Of a stretch of DNA of 64,000 nucleotides, positions 52,345 to 60,566 are shown one piece after another. The stretch lies in the NCBI GenBank assembly GCA_050015495.1, contig JBEKBH010000015.1, forward strand, positions 1 to 64,000, in the 5' to 3' direction. Each line of letters starts with the position of its first letter. The first letter of the stretch is position 1. This stretch comes from Palsa-1439 sp050015495. GTDB lineage: Bacteria; Verrucomicrobiota; Verrucomicrobiia; Palsa-1439. The notes under the pieces were generated by a model, which was not told the origin of the DNA, ran no database searches, and worked only from the letters and a program-made list of their open reading frames with translations. The translations under genes and the position numbers were made by a program.

Positions 52345-52652
52345 GCGCACCGGTCCACGACCACGTGACGCGCCAGCCGACTCGACACACCGATGCGCGC
52401 CCCCAGCAGCCGGAGAATGAGTGGGTTGCCCTGGCGGACAACTTCGACTTCACGTCCGACACACAACCCCATCGCCATCAGCCGTTGCATCGCCTCACCG
52501 GCGGGTTCGATGTGCTGGACAACGGCCCGCGAGCCGGACGGCAGTTCGTTCAAACCGCACCGGCCCCGGGCGGTCTCGGTGGCTGGTTTGGCCGGTGTGG
52601 TTGATTTTGTCGTCATGGTCGCCATCGTGTCACAATCGAGCCCGAGCGTCAT
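52341..52652 (-). CDS. feoA: Ferrous iron transport protein FeoA
   Basis: 103 residues: a Thr-rich N terminus, then the SH3-like FeoA domain (LNELPSGSRAVVQHIEPAGEAMQRLMAMGLCVGREVEVVRQGNPLILRLLGARIGVSSRLARHV). FeoA is a cytosolic regulator/partner of FeoB. The start overlaps the stop of a small upstream gene (ATGA at 52649-52652), so the start at 52652 fits a coupled operon better than the internal ATGs. Confidence 0.92.
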   Translation of the reverse strand: MTLGLDCDTMATMTTKSTTPAKPATETARGRCGLNELPSGSRAVVQHIEPAGEAMQRLMAMGLCVGREVEVVRQGNPLILRLLGARIGVSSRLARHVVVDRCA

Positions 52653-52894
52653 CGCCACACCGCCTTGCCGGTCACGCCGTACCGGCCTGCCAGGAAATCG
52701 TGCGCCAACCTGCTCATTTGGGTCCACCCCCCAGGCGTTGCGCCCGGGGCAAGCAAATAGGTTGGCGCGAGGACCGTTCGTTGACTCTCCGCGATCGTAA
52801 TGTCACACGCGGGAGCGAGCGGGATCTGAAATTTGTATGTGGTGCCGACCGAGCGGTCTTCGGTAGTGGCACAGTTATTTTCGTGGCCGTGCAT
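52649..52894 (-). CDS. Small conserved-context protein between radical SAM and feoA
   Basis: 81 residues beginning MHGHENNCATTEDRSVGTTY, with Cys8 and Cys33 and a C-terminal LAHDFLAGRYGVTGKAVWR. No family is recognised. Its TGA overlaps the feoA ATG and an alternative TTG start (52903) overlaps the radical SAM stop, so it exactly fills the operon. Plausibly linked to iron or haem handling by position. Confidence 0.6.
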   Translation of the reverse strand: MHGHENNCATTEDRSVGTTYKFQIPLAPACDITIAESQRTVLAPTYLLAPGATPGGWTQMSRLAHDFLAGRYGVTGKAVWR

Positions 52895-52899
52895 CGTGG

Positions 52900-54270
52900 T
52901 CAATAGGCGAAGGTTTCCAGTTCATAACGGCTGATGTGCGGCCGACCGCGTCGGTCGTCGAATCGCAGGGCGTCGCGGATGGCCAGTTCCTGTTCGCGCA
53001 TCTGCGCCGCCGATAACGGCGCGATCTGCAGCGCGCTGGTCTGTTCCGTGTACCGGCTGTTCGGGTACATCACCAGGGGCGAGAAGTAGATGAAATCGTC
53101 GCGGCCCAGCGGCAGGTTGTTGATCAACCGCGCCGTCTGCCGCACGTGGGCGTCGGCAAACTCGTGGCCGCCGGCGCCCAACAGCGCGATCACTCCCACC
53201 GTCAGCCCGGCTCGTTTCAGGTCCGTCACGCATTGCGCGATGCCCGCGCTCGTGGACGGTTTGCACAACCACTTTAACAGCTTGTCGTCGCCCGTTTCCA
53301 GGCCGACATAGACGCGGCGCAAACCGAGCTCGCGTAACTCCTCAAAATCGGCCGTGGTGCGCCGGGGCCCTAGGAACGCGTCGAGGAACGTGCTCACGCC
53401 GTCGAAGCGCGTCGCGTGACCCAACCACCAACTGGCGGGAACATGCTCTTTGGTGTCCGGTGGAAGCTCGAAACAGTCGCGGAGCACGCGAAATATTTTT
53501 ACCAAATCCTCGTGCGGCAGGGTCAGCGCATTGGCTTCGCCAAGAAAAATGGAACGGCGTCCCCGCAACGCTTTCCCATGGTACGCAATCGCGTCGTTGA
53601 CGTGCTCGGCAAACTGGGCGGGGGTCTTGCGTCCATAGAACACGCCGCGATACAACTCGCAGAACAGGCAGCACGAATACGCGCACCCTTCCGTCGCCTG
53701 GAGCACGAGCGCGTTGTACTGGTCGGGCGGAAGCACGGCGACGCGCCCGTAAATCGAGTGAAACCGTTCCGCGTCGCGTCGCGCGGCCCGCTGGTCAAAT
53801 GTCGCGGCGTGTTCCAACGACGGCAGGATCTCCGCGAGCGCCTGTCCGGGGCCCGGTTTCGCGTATTCCAATGCAATCGAGTTCCCATGTAATTCGTTCA
53901 TCACACGGACAACCTTCTCGTGGGCTTCCGTCACCAGCGCATCGGCGTCTTCGACGGGGAGGACGTGGCGTTCGATGCCGCCTCCCTGCTCGACGGAACG
54001 CCGGTGCGTCACGAGCAATTGATGCGACAGGCCGCGGCGACGATACTGATCGGGTTTTGCGACCTTCGTCAGTCGTCCCTCGAGGTCGTAGTGCAACGCC
54101 AGGTCATTCTCGAAGTACAACGCCAGCTCAAACGCCGAGAGGGCGACGTAGACCCGTTCGCCGCTCGACAAGCGCGCCTGCAAACCCGCGGTGTAGCGCG
54201 GCACTTCCCCGAACGCCAGCGCCTGCTGGTACTGCAACAGGTTTGTCTTTTTTTCTGTTCCGACTTTCAT
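52900..54270 (-). CDS. Radical SAM protein, CX4CX2C type
   Basis: 456 residues. A 185-residue N-terminal region precedes the radical SAM core; the cluster ligands are Cys196, Cys201 and Cys204 in GCAYSCCLFCELYRG, spaced CX4CX2C, a known variant also seen in GCSxNxCxFC proteins. RRVYVGLETGDDKLLKWL is the usual SAM-barrel motif. No SPASM domain. Substrate unknown; location in the ahbDC-feoAB operon implies a job in haem or iron cofactor metabolism. GAGGAG lies 8 nt before the ATG. Confidence 0.85.
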   Translation of the reverse strand: MKVGTEKKTNLLQYQQALAFGEVPRYTAGLQARLSSGERVYVALSAFELALYFENDLALHYDLEGRLTKVAKPDQYRRRGLSHQLLVTHRRSVEQGGGIERHVLPVEDADALVTEAHEKVVRVMNELHGNSIALEYAKPGPGQALAEILPSLEHAATFDQRAARRDAERFHSIYGRVAVLPPDQYNALVLQATEGCAYSCCLFCELYRGVFYGRKTPAQFAEHVNDAIAYHGKALRGRRSIFLGEANALTLPHEDLVKIFRVLRDCFELPPDTKEHVPASWWLGHATRFDGVSTFLDAFLGPRRTTADFEELRELGLRRVYVGLETGDDKLLKWLCKPSTSAGIAQCVTDLKRAGLTVGVIALLGAGGHEFADAHVRQTARLINNLPLGRDDFIYFSPLVMYPNSRYTEQTSALQIAPLSAAQMREQELAIRDALRFDDRRGRPHISRYELETFAY

Positions 54271-54293
54271 GGCAAAATCTCCTCGTCGCTCCG

Positions 54294-55484
54294 TCAGGCG
54301 GTCAACGCTGTCGCCTCGGCAAACCCGATTTCCTCATTGGTCAGATAGCACCCCGGATCGGACGCCCACGGATCGCCGTGAACCTGCGCCGCCCGGACGC
54401 GGAAACTCCCACCACAAATCTCCTGAAACCGGCATTGCCCGCATCGCCCCTTGAGCAGCGGCAGACGATTACGCAATCCCGCCAGGAGCGGGATCGAGTT
54501 GTCGGACCAAATCTGGCTGAATGGCCGCTGCTTCACATTGCCCAGCGTGGCCGCCTGCCAGAACTGGTCCGGATGCACGTTGCCCTGCGTGTCGATATTG
54601 CCGATCCCGATGCCCGAGGAATTGGCGCCGCCGCCGTTCCACTTCATCAACTGGTAAACCTGCTCGGCGCGTTCGGGTTCGCGCTCACCCAGCTTTAGGT
54701 AGACGTAGGCGTTGTCCGCGTGGTTGTCGACCGTCAGGATTTCCTTTTTCAATCCGCGCTGGTGAAACGACAGGGTGCGGTCGAGGATGATGTCCATCGC
54801 GCGGCGAATCTCCGCCGTTGTCAACTCGTCGGCGGCGTTGCCGCGGCCCGAATACACAAGATGATAAAAGCAGGCGCGCTGAATGCCCTCGGCCTCGATG
54901 AAATTGAAGATGTCGTGCAAATCCATGCAATTGCGGCGGGTGAGCGTCAGACGCAAGCCGACCTTCTGGCTGACCGCGCGGCAGTTGCGCATCCCGCGCA
55001 CCGCCCCGTCGAATGCGCCCTTCTTGCCGCGGAAAATATCGTTGGTCTCGCCAATGCCATCCAGCGAAATGCCGACGTAGGTGGTGCCGAGTTCCTTGAG
55101 CTTCTTCGCCGCGGCTTCATCCAGCAGCGTGCCGTTCGTCGACAGCGTGAGGCGGAGTCCCTTGCCGACGGCGTAGCCCATCAAATCGAATAAATCGGGT
55201 CGGGTGAGCGGTTCGCCGCCGGAAAACAAGACGGCCGGCACCTGGAACGCCGCGAGGTCGTCGATCACTCGCAATGCTTCGTCGTGAGTCAGTTCACCGG
55301 GATACTTCTGGGCGTAACTGTCCGAGTAACAGTGCACGCAACGCAGGTTGCAGGTGCGGGTGACGTTCCACACGACGATCGGCCGACGTTCCGCGGCGGA
55401 TTTCGGGGCGCCGTGGCCATGGCCATATCGCAGCCCATCGGCGGGCTGCTCTTCACCACAGTAGAGCTTGGTAATGTTGACCAT
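54294..55484 (-). CDS. ahbC: AhbC-like radical SAM enzyme (12,18-didecarboxysiroheme deacetylase)
   Basis: 396 residues. The opening MVNITKLYCG...DGLRYG and VVWNVTRTCNLRCVHCYSD (cluster ligands Cys45, Cys49, Cys52) match AhbC/NirJ1. The SPASM-type C terminus CGQCRFQEICGGSFRVRA...DPWASDPGCYL is also characteristic. In the siroheme-dependent haem pathway AhbC removes two acetate side chains to give Fe-coproporphyrin III. It has AGGAGG 8 nt before the ATG and is 25 nt downstream of ahbD. Confidence 0.88.
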   Translation of the reverse strand: MVNITKLYCGEEQPADGLRYGHGHGAPKSAAERRPIVVWNVTRTCNLRCVHCYSDSYAQKYPGELTHDEALRVIDDLAAFQVPAVLFSGGEPLTRPDLFDLMGYAVGKGLRLTLSTNGTLLDEAAAKKLKELGTTYVGISLDGIGETNDIFRGKKGAFDGAVRGMRNCRAVSQKVGLRLTLTRRNCMDLHDIFNFIEAEGIQRACFYHLVYSGRGNAADELTTAEIRRAMDIILDRTLSFHQRGLKKEILTVDNHADNAYVYLKLGEREPERAEQVYQLMKWNGGGANSSGIGIGNIDTQGNVHPDQFWQAATLGNVKQRPFSQIWSDNSIPLLAGLRNRLPLLKGRCGQCRFQEICGGSFRVRAAQVHGDPWASDPGCYLTNEEIGFAEATALTA

Positions 55485-55509
55485 GACGCATCCTCCTGAC
55501 GTTACCGGG

Positions 55510-56691
55510 CTACAGCGCTTCCTCCAAAATCTGTTGTTTCCTCATTCGTCGCGGCTCGTAAATGCAGTGGGGCTCCTCCGCCATGTAATTGCCACGTGTC
55601 GCGTAAAACGCCCGGGCGCGACAGCCGAGGCAGACCTTCTTGAATTCGCAGAGCCCGCACTTGCCTTCGAGTTGTTCGACATCGCGCAAGCGACCGAACA
55701 CCTCCGAGTCCTCCCAAATCTCGCGCATCGTCTGGCGCTTCACGTTACCGGCGCTGACGGGCAGATAACCGCACGGGAAAACCTCGCCCGTATGCGACAC
55801 GAAACAAATGGCGCTGCCGGCCAGGCAACCCTTCGTCATCGCGGCCATGTTCGGACCGCCGCCATGGCCCGCGCTTCCCGGATGACCGTGACCATTGCCG
55901 TGAGCCTGCCCGTGCTCGGGTTTGCCATGGCTGTGCGAGGCCTCGATGTGCACGTGATCCGCCGCAGCACGCTGGCGCATCACGCGGAAGTAATGGGGTG
56001 CGCACGTCGCCTTGAGATGAAGAGCGCGCTCCTTGCTCTTGTCGTACATCCAGTTGAGCACCCGCTCGTATTCCTCGGCGGGCAGCATGTTCGACTCGGC
56101 AATCTGCACCCCGCAGCCGACGGGAACCAGCATGAACAGGTGCAACGCGTCCGCGCCGAGTTCCTGGGCCGTGGCGTAGAGCGTCTCGATCTGGTGCACA
56201 TTGTGCCGGGTGACCGTGCAGTTGATCTGCATGCTCATCCCGAGGCGGCGCAGGTGACGAAAGCCCTTCAACGCCGCCGCCAGCGAGCCGGGTTGGCGGC
56301 GAAAACTGTCGTGCGTGGCCTCATCGGCGCCATCGATGCTGATCGCGACGCGCTGGATGCCGCTCTCGACAATCGCGTGGGCGACGCGCTCGTCGATCAA
56401 TGTGCCGTTGGTCGCCAGCGCGACCGTCAATCCCTGGTCGCGCGCGTGCATCGCGATTTGGAAAATGTCGGGGCGGAACAACGGTTCGCCACCGGACAGG
56501 ACGAGGATGGGTTTGGCAAACGCCGCCAGTGCGCGGACAAACAGCAGCGCCTCCTCGGTGGTCAGGTCGTTCTTCATGAGCTGCCGGCTCACGTCGAGAC
56601 GGCGGCAATGAATGCACTCCAGGTTGCAACCCGCAGTTGTCTCCCAGAAAAGGAGCCTGAGCTCGTTGTGGTTTTTGGTTTCTGCGACCAT
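55510..56691 (-). CDS. ahbD: AhbD-like haem synthase (Fe-coproporphyrin III decarboxylase)
   Basis: 393 residues. RLLFWETTAGCNLECIHCR (cluster ligands Cys22, Cys26, Cys29), LKATCAPHYFRVMRQRA and the C-terminal CGLCEFKKVCLGCRARA...YMAEEPHCIY are AhbD signatures. AhbD converts Fe-coproporphyrin III to haem b by two radical decarboxylations. Residues 246-279 are a His/Gly-rich insertion with nine His. ATG 56691 has no SD sequence; a sigma-54-like element lies just upstream (56708-56723). Confidence 0.88.
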   Translation of the reverse strand: MVAETKNHNELRLLFWETTAGCNLECIHCRRLDVSRQLMKNDLTTEEALLFVRALAAFAKPILVLSGGEPLFRPDIFQIAMHARDQGLTVALATNGTLIDERVAHAIVESGIQRVAISIDGADEATHDSFRRQPGSLAAALKGFRHLRRLGMSMQINCTVTRHNVHQIETLYATAQELGADALHLFMLVPVGCGVQIAESNMLPAEEYERVLNWMYDKSKERALHLKATCAPHYFRVMRQRAAADHVHIEASHSHGKPEHGQAHGNGHGHPGSAGHGGGPNMAAMTKGCLAGSAICFVSHTGEVFPCGYLPVSAGNVKRQTMREIWEDSEVFGRLRDVEQLEGKCGLCEFKKVCLGCRARAFYATRGNYMAEEPHCIYEPRRMRKQQILEEAL

Positions 56692-56707
56692 AGCCGCAGA
56701 ATGGTTT

Positions 56708-56723
56708 AGCACTGGCGGTGCCA
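56708..56723 (-). promoter_or_regulatory. Sigma-54-type promoter candidate for the ahb-feo operon
   Basis: On the minus strand TGGCAC-N5-GTGCT, one mismatch from the TGGCAC-N5-TTGCW consensus with correct spacing. Predicted start about 6 nt before the ahbD ATG. It shares the G-for-T substitution with the element at 11741. Confidence 0.45.
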
Positions 56724-56857
56724 GCGCAAAGAGGTAAATTCCAACCATCTGTGCTACAATATGATACGGAGGAACGCCCGGTTGATCTCTGACCCAAGAA
56801 CCTGACATTTTGGCAAGGCGGCGCGGGCCGTGTCGACAAGTTGTCGGCTTGGTCCGC

Positions 56858-58054
56858 TCACTTCCCTTTGCACCACGCCCGGATGTCGTCCGCAGCCTGA
56901 TGCGCGAGCGATGGGGTGCTCCGAATCGCCTCGCGCAATTCCGGGAAATAATGGACGGCCAGCCAGAGGAGGGCGGCGACAACCGCCAGCCAGACCACCG
57001 CATCCAGAAGAAACACGAAGGACCAGGCCCATCTCGGCCGGCCAAAACCCCAATAGCACGCGCGTCGGGCCGCTTTCAGCGGCGACACGAGAATGCCGTA
57101 GGCGATGAACAACAGCAGCGCCGCTGCCCACACCGGCACGTTCGCTGGCAGCGCCAGCCCAAACACGGTGCCGGTCGCCAGCAGCGAGATCAAGGCACAG
57201 ATCCACAGGATCGTCGCCGCGCCGTGCAGCAACGAGAGCACGGGCAGTGCGACGCCCATCCCGGGATGAACGGGGGCATGCTCCGCCCAATAGCGATACC
57301 AATTATGCCGCCACTGATCCGCGTTCGCGCGCATTTCCCGGTCAAACGACAGGCGCCACCCGCGCATTTCCCGCCTGAACCGGCGCTTCCATTCGCGGCG
57401 CGCCTTGCGGTCCGGGAAGCCCTTCATCGCCTCGTAATATCCTTCTTTCGCGCGCCGGATGAATTCCTGCGCCGTCGATGGGGCGCCGGACGCCGCCGCT
57501 TTTTCTTCCGGTGAACGCGCCTCGGGCACCACGATCGCCATCACCACATAGACGAGCACCCCGGTGCCCCAAAACACCGTCAAAAGAACGAAGGCGAGCC
57601 GCACGAGGGTCGGATCGACATTCACATAGGCGGCGATCCCGTTGCAGACGCCGGCGATCATCGCGCCGTCGTGGATCCTATAGAGCCGCCTTGGCGTACC
57701 GCCGCGCCACGCCGCTCGTTCTTCTTCCGCTGTCCCGGGTCCGCACGCGCCGCCCGTGGTGCCGGGGTCGCTTGCGCCCGGGTCCACGGCTTCGCCCGAG
57801 TCCGCCTCGATCGGCCCCATCTCCGCAAGGACAGCGGCAACCTCCTTCGTCACGACCACCGTCTTGTGACTCCCCAAAAACCCGCGGAACTTCTCCGCGA
57901 TCGCCCGCTCGATGTCCGAGAGGATTTCATCCCGGTCCGGGTTGCCCTTCAGCCGCGCGGTCGCGGTCTCCAGATAGGCGCGCAGGGCATCATAGCCGCC
58001 TTCTTCGAGCTGATACGCGGTGCCCCCCAGATTGATCGTGATAACCTTGTTCAT
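56858..58054 (-). CDS. PspC-domain membrane protein
   Basis: 398 residues: an N-terminal amphipathic region (MNKVITINLGGTAYQLEEGGYDALRAYLE...ILSDIERAIAEKF), a PspC domain (RLYRIHDGAMIAGVCNGIAAYVNVDPTLVRLAFVLLT) with one helix, a charged central segment rich in Arg/Trp, and three or four more helices. PspC-type proteins sense envelope stress. It is 19 nt downstream of a PadR regulator, a common pairing in which PadR controls the operon. Confidence 0.85.
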   Translation of the reverse strand: MNKVITINLGGTAYQLEEGGYDALRAYLETATARLKGNPDRDEILSDIERAIAEKFRGFLGSHKTVVVTKEVAAVLAEMGPIEADSGEAVDPGASDPGTTGGACGPGTAEEERAAWRGGTPRRLYRIHDGAMIAGVCNGIAAYVNVDPTLVRLAFVLLTVFWGTGVLVYVVMAIVVPEARSPEEKAAASGAPSTAQEFIRRAKEGYYEAMKGFPDRKARREWKRRFRREMRGWRLSFDREMRANADQWRHNWYRYWAEHAPVHPGMGVALPVLSLLHGAATILWICALISLLATGTVFGLALPANVPVWAAALLLFIAYGILVSPLKAARRACYWGFGRPRWAWSFVFLLDAVVWLAVVAALLWLAVHYFPELREAIRSTPSLAHQAADDIRAWCKGK

Positions 58055-58073
58055 GGTAGGGATTACCTCCGGT

Positions 58074-58400
58074 TTATTTTTGTCCCAGTTTTTTCACCGT
58101 CCCGTTGATCTTGCCCCAATACTCGAGCGTTTCGCGCAACTGCTCCCGGCCTTTTGCGGTAAGCTCGTAATATTTGCGGGGCGGCCCGGCCTCGGATTCC
58201 TTCCATTCGTAATCCAGGAGCCCATCGCGGCGCATCTTGCTCAACAACGGATACAGCGTGCCTTCCTGGGTTGCGAATTCGGTCGCGCTCAACTGTTTCA
58301 ATATGTCCGCCGCGTAGACCTTTTCCGTCGCAATGATCTGCAGCAAAAGGAACTCGAGGAGGCCCTTGCGGATCGCGGAAAATTTTTCGTTCACGCTCAT
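58074..58400 (-). CDS. PadR-family transcriptional regulator
   Basis: 108 residues: winged-helix EFLLLQIIATEKVYAADILKQLSATEFATQEGTLYPLLSKMRRDGLLDYEWKESEAGPPRKYYELTAKGREQL, the PadR signature. ATG 58400 is used; a TTG at 58406 is possible. A 9-bp inverted repeat lies 17 nt upstream, the probable autoregulatory operator. The PspC gene is the likely target. Confidence 0.93.
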   Translation of the reverse strand: MSVNEKFSAIRKGLLEFLLLQIIATEKVYAADILKQLSATEFATQEGTLYPLLSKMRRDGLLDYEWKESEAGPPRKYYELTAKGREQLRETLEYWGKINGTVKKLGQK

Positions 58401-58416
58401 CGTCAAATACCGAGCA

Positions 58417-58442
58417 AGCTACCTTGCTATAAAAAGGTAGCT
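58417..58442 (-). promoter_or_regulatory. PadR operator candidate
   Basis: Perfect inverted repeat AGCTACCTT / AAGGTAGCT with an 8-nt spacer. On the minus strand the spacer contains TATAGC, a plausible -10, so binding would block the padR-pspC promoter. Confidence 0.65.
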
Positions 58443-58546
58443 GGTCGTCCAAAAGAAATCAAGAGAAGAATTTGCCCGCAAACAGATGGGGAAGAATCGC
58501 GAATGATGGGGCTGGCGTTGGCCAGACGGAGGCCCGTCAGCCGATG

Positions 58547-60553
58547 CTAGAAGCGGACGTTGCAACTGGCGGTGACAAGATTCGCCATGTAGTTGTTGAA
58601 GCCGCCGGTGCTGGACTCGTCGTAGGAGTAGAACGCGTAGCGCAGGCGGGCAACCACATTCGTACTGATCTTGCGGCTGACGCCTGCCTGAACCGCGTGG
58701 CGCTGGAAATTCAATCCGAGCGGCAGACCGTTGGCGTCGTTGTTGTTGAAATTGTCCGCACACGAGTAGCTGTATTCGAGCGTGAGATCGGTCTTCTTAT
58801 CGATCGCGTAGCCGGTCGTGGCCATAACCGTGTACACGTTGCCCCGGTACGGCTGGACGGCGGGGTTTTGATTGGCGGACGAGGTCGTCCGCGTGTCCTG
58901 CAACGAGAAGTAGCCGGTCAGATACCATCGGGACAGCGGCGTGACCGTGGCACTGACGCTGTAGATATTCAAATCGTAATCGCCCGACTGGAGCGTGCCG
59001 CCGGGCGTGATCACCGGAATCGCTTCCGTGCTGGTGCGGATATCGGTGGAGACGAGTTGGTAGGTGAACGCCACGTTGAAGCGCGAACACGGGCGCAAGG
59101 TCAGTTTGGCCATGACCTCGTCGGTGGTGAAATCCTGCGCGGTGATGAATCCGGGATAGCCCACCACCGTGTCGGTGGGGTAGTCGTAGTCATCGTGATC
59201 GATGTAATGCCGATAGCTGCCCGCCAGCGTCACGCGGGAGAGCGGCGCGGTGTTGAAGCCCACACGGTAATCCTGTCGCAAGGTCGTCTCGTCCGAGTCG
59301 AGGGCAAGGCTGGACGCGCCATCCTGCGTCTCCGTCTGATCCAAATCGATTTGCTCCTCGTTCCATCGGCCCTCGGCGTAGAGGGTGGTATACGGAATCT
59401 TCGTATAGCGCATGCCGAGAGTTTCCGAAAGGCTCTTGGTGTCTTCAAACGAACGAATCAAGTTGGTCGTGGCCGCGGGGGTGCTTTGCGTGAGAAGCGC
59501 GTCGGTCGAGCCGTGCGTGTCGGTTTTTTCCGCCTGCAATCCGCCGTAGAGAACGAGGCCCTTGAACGGCCCCAACATGCCATTCAGGTTGACCACGTCC
59601 GAATCCAACTCGACCCCGATCGCATTGGCCGTCCCGCTGATATCGAACGGCCCGAGCGGCGGCGGCGTATTCACCTGCATGTCCCCGTTACCGGACAGCG
59701 AGTTGTGCAGATAGCCGAGCGACCAATACACCTTGTCATTTACGTGACAATCCATGTGAAACGTGTTGTAGAACGCGTCATGGTGGTAATCCTCGTGAAC
59801 TGTTACCGTTTGACTGGAATCGGTATTCAGGTTTACCGACGTGTCGTCCCGCGTATCATCGCTGCTGAAATGTTCATAGCGGAAGTCGTCCAAGAGGTGG
59901 ACTTTGCTGATATCGTAGTCCACGTTCAATTTGACGATGTCAGTGTGCTCTTTGATGCCATCGGACGAGGGATAAATCTTGCGCGTGTTCGCGCCCTGCG
60001 TGACGCCCCCCCACTCGACCAATGATTCGTCGCCATCCTGTGCTTGTCGCTCATAGCCGACGGTGACCTTGGGGAGATTGGGCAGGGTCAGTCCGGCTTC
60101 GAAGAAGATATCGCTATTATCGACCCGCAGATCTTGATCCAGCCGAAATGACGACGGCGTGAACGGGCCGTAGAATCCCCCCTGGCCGTCGTAGTACTCG
60201 CGATACTCGGTGTACCCGGCCCGAACAAAACCGAAGTCCCGCTTCGTCAATTGCAGCTGGAACTTGTAGTCGTGCTCATCAATGATAAACCGGCCTTCGC
60301 CATCGAGCGTTGTGTCCTTGTTGAGAACGTAATGCAGCGTCCCATCCTCGACGCCGCCGTTCCAGCCGGGCTGGATCCCCAGGTCTTCGCGGAATTTCTG
60401 GATATTGCCGGACACCTTCGCATACGTCACTTCCGGCGTGCCGGATAACTGGATCGGCGAATTGGTTTGCGAATCATCGCCCCGGGTGGTGGCGAGCGTC
60501 ATCAGTCCCAAGGGGAGAGCGACGAGCAAAGCTTTGAAAACGGTGTGTTTCAT
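58547..60553 (-). CDS. Outer-membrane beta-barrel of a porin-cytochrome conduit (MtrB/PioB-like)
   Basis: 668 residues: signal peptide (KHTVFKALLVALPLGLMTLATTRGD), then a long series of alternating strands with aromatic girdles, ending in a C-terminal Phe (TASCNVRF), typical of barrels inserted by Bam. Size and linkage to multihaem cytochromes match MtrB/PioB or analogous porins that sheath a periplasmic cytochrome. It follows the octahaem gene by 13 nt. A start at 60559 is also possible. The barrel itself has no haem motif. Confidence 0.75.
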   Translation of the reverse strand: MKHTVFKALLVALPLGLMTLATTRGDDSQTNSPIQLSGTPEVTYAKVSGNIQKFREDLGIQPGWNGGVEDGTLHYVLNKDTTLDGEGRFIIDEHDYKFQLQLTKRDFGFVRAGYTEYREYYDGQGGFYGPFTPSSFRLDQDLRVDNSDIFFEAGLTLPNLPKVTVGYERQAQDGDESLVEWGGVTQGANTRKIYPSSDGIKEHTDIVKLNVDYDISKVHLLDDFRYEHFSSDDTRDDTSVNLNTDSSQTVTVHEDYHHDAFYNTFHMDCHVNDKVYWSLGYLHNSLSGNGDMQVNTPPPLGPFDISGTANAIGVELDSDVVNLNGMLGPFKGLVLYGGLQAEKTDTHGSTDALLTQSTPAATTNLIRSFEDTKSLSETLGMRYTKIPYTTLYAEGRWNEEQIDLDQTETQDGASSLALDSDETTLRQDYRVGFNTAPLSRVTLAGSYRHYIDHDDYDYPTDTVVGYPGFITAQDFTTDEVMAKLTLRPCSRFNVAFTYQLVSTDIRTSTEAIPVITPGGTLQSGDYDLNIYSVSATVTPLSRWYLTGYFSLQDTRTTSSANQNPAVQPYRGNVYTVMATTGYAIDKKTDLTLEYSYSCADNFNNNDANGLPLGLNFQRHAVQAGVSRKISTNVVARLRYAFYSYDESSTGGFNNYMANLVTASCNVRF

Positions 60554-60566
60554 CACCATGGCTTCG

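Noticed and set aside
55468..56709. 413-aa plus-strand frame
   Set aside because: Antisense to ahbD, which has clear radical SAM motifs; the frame is an artefact of high GC.
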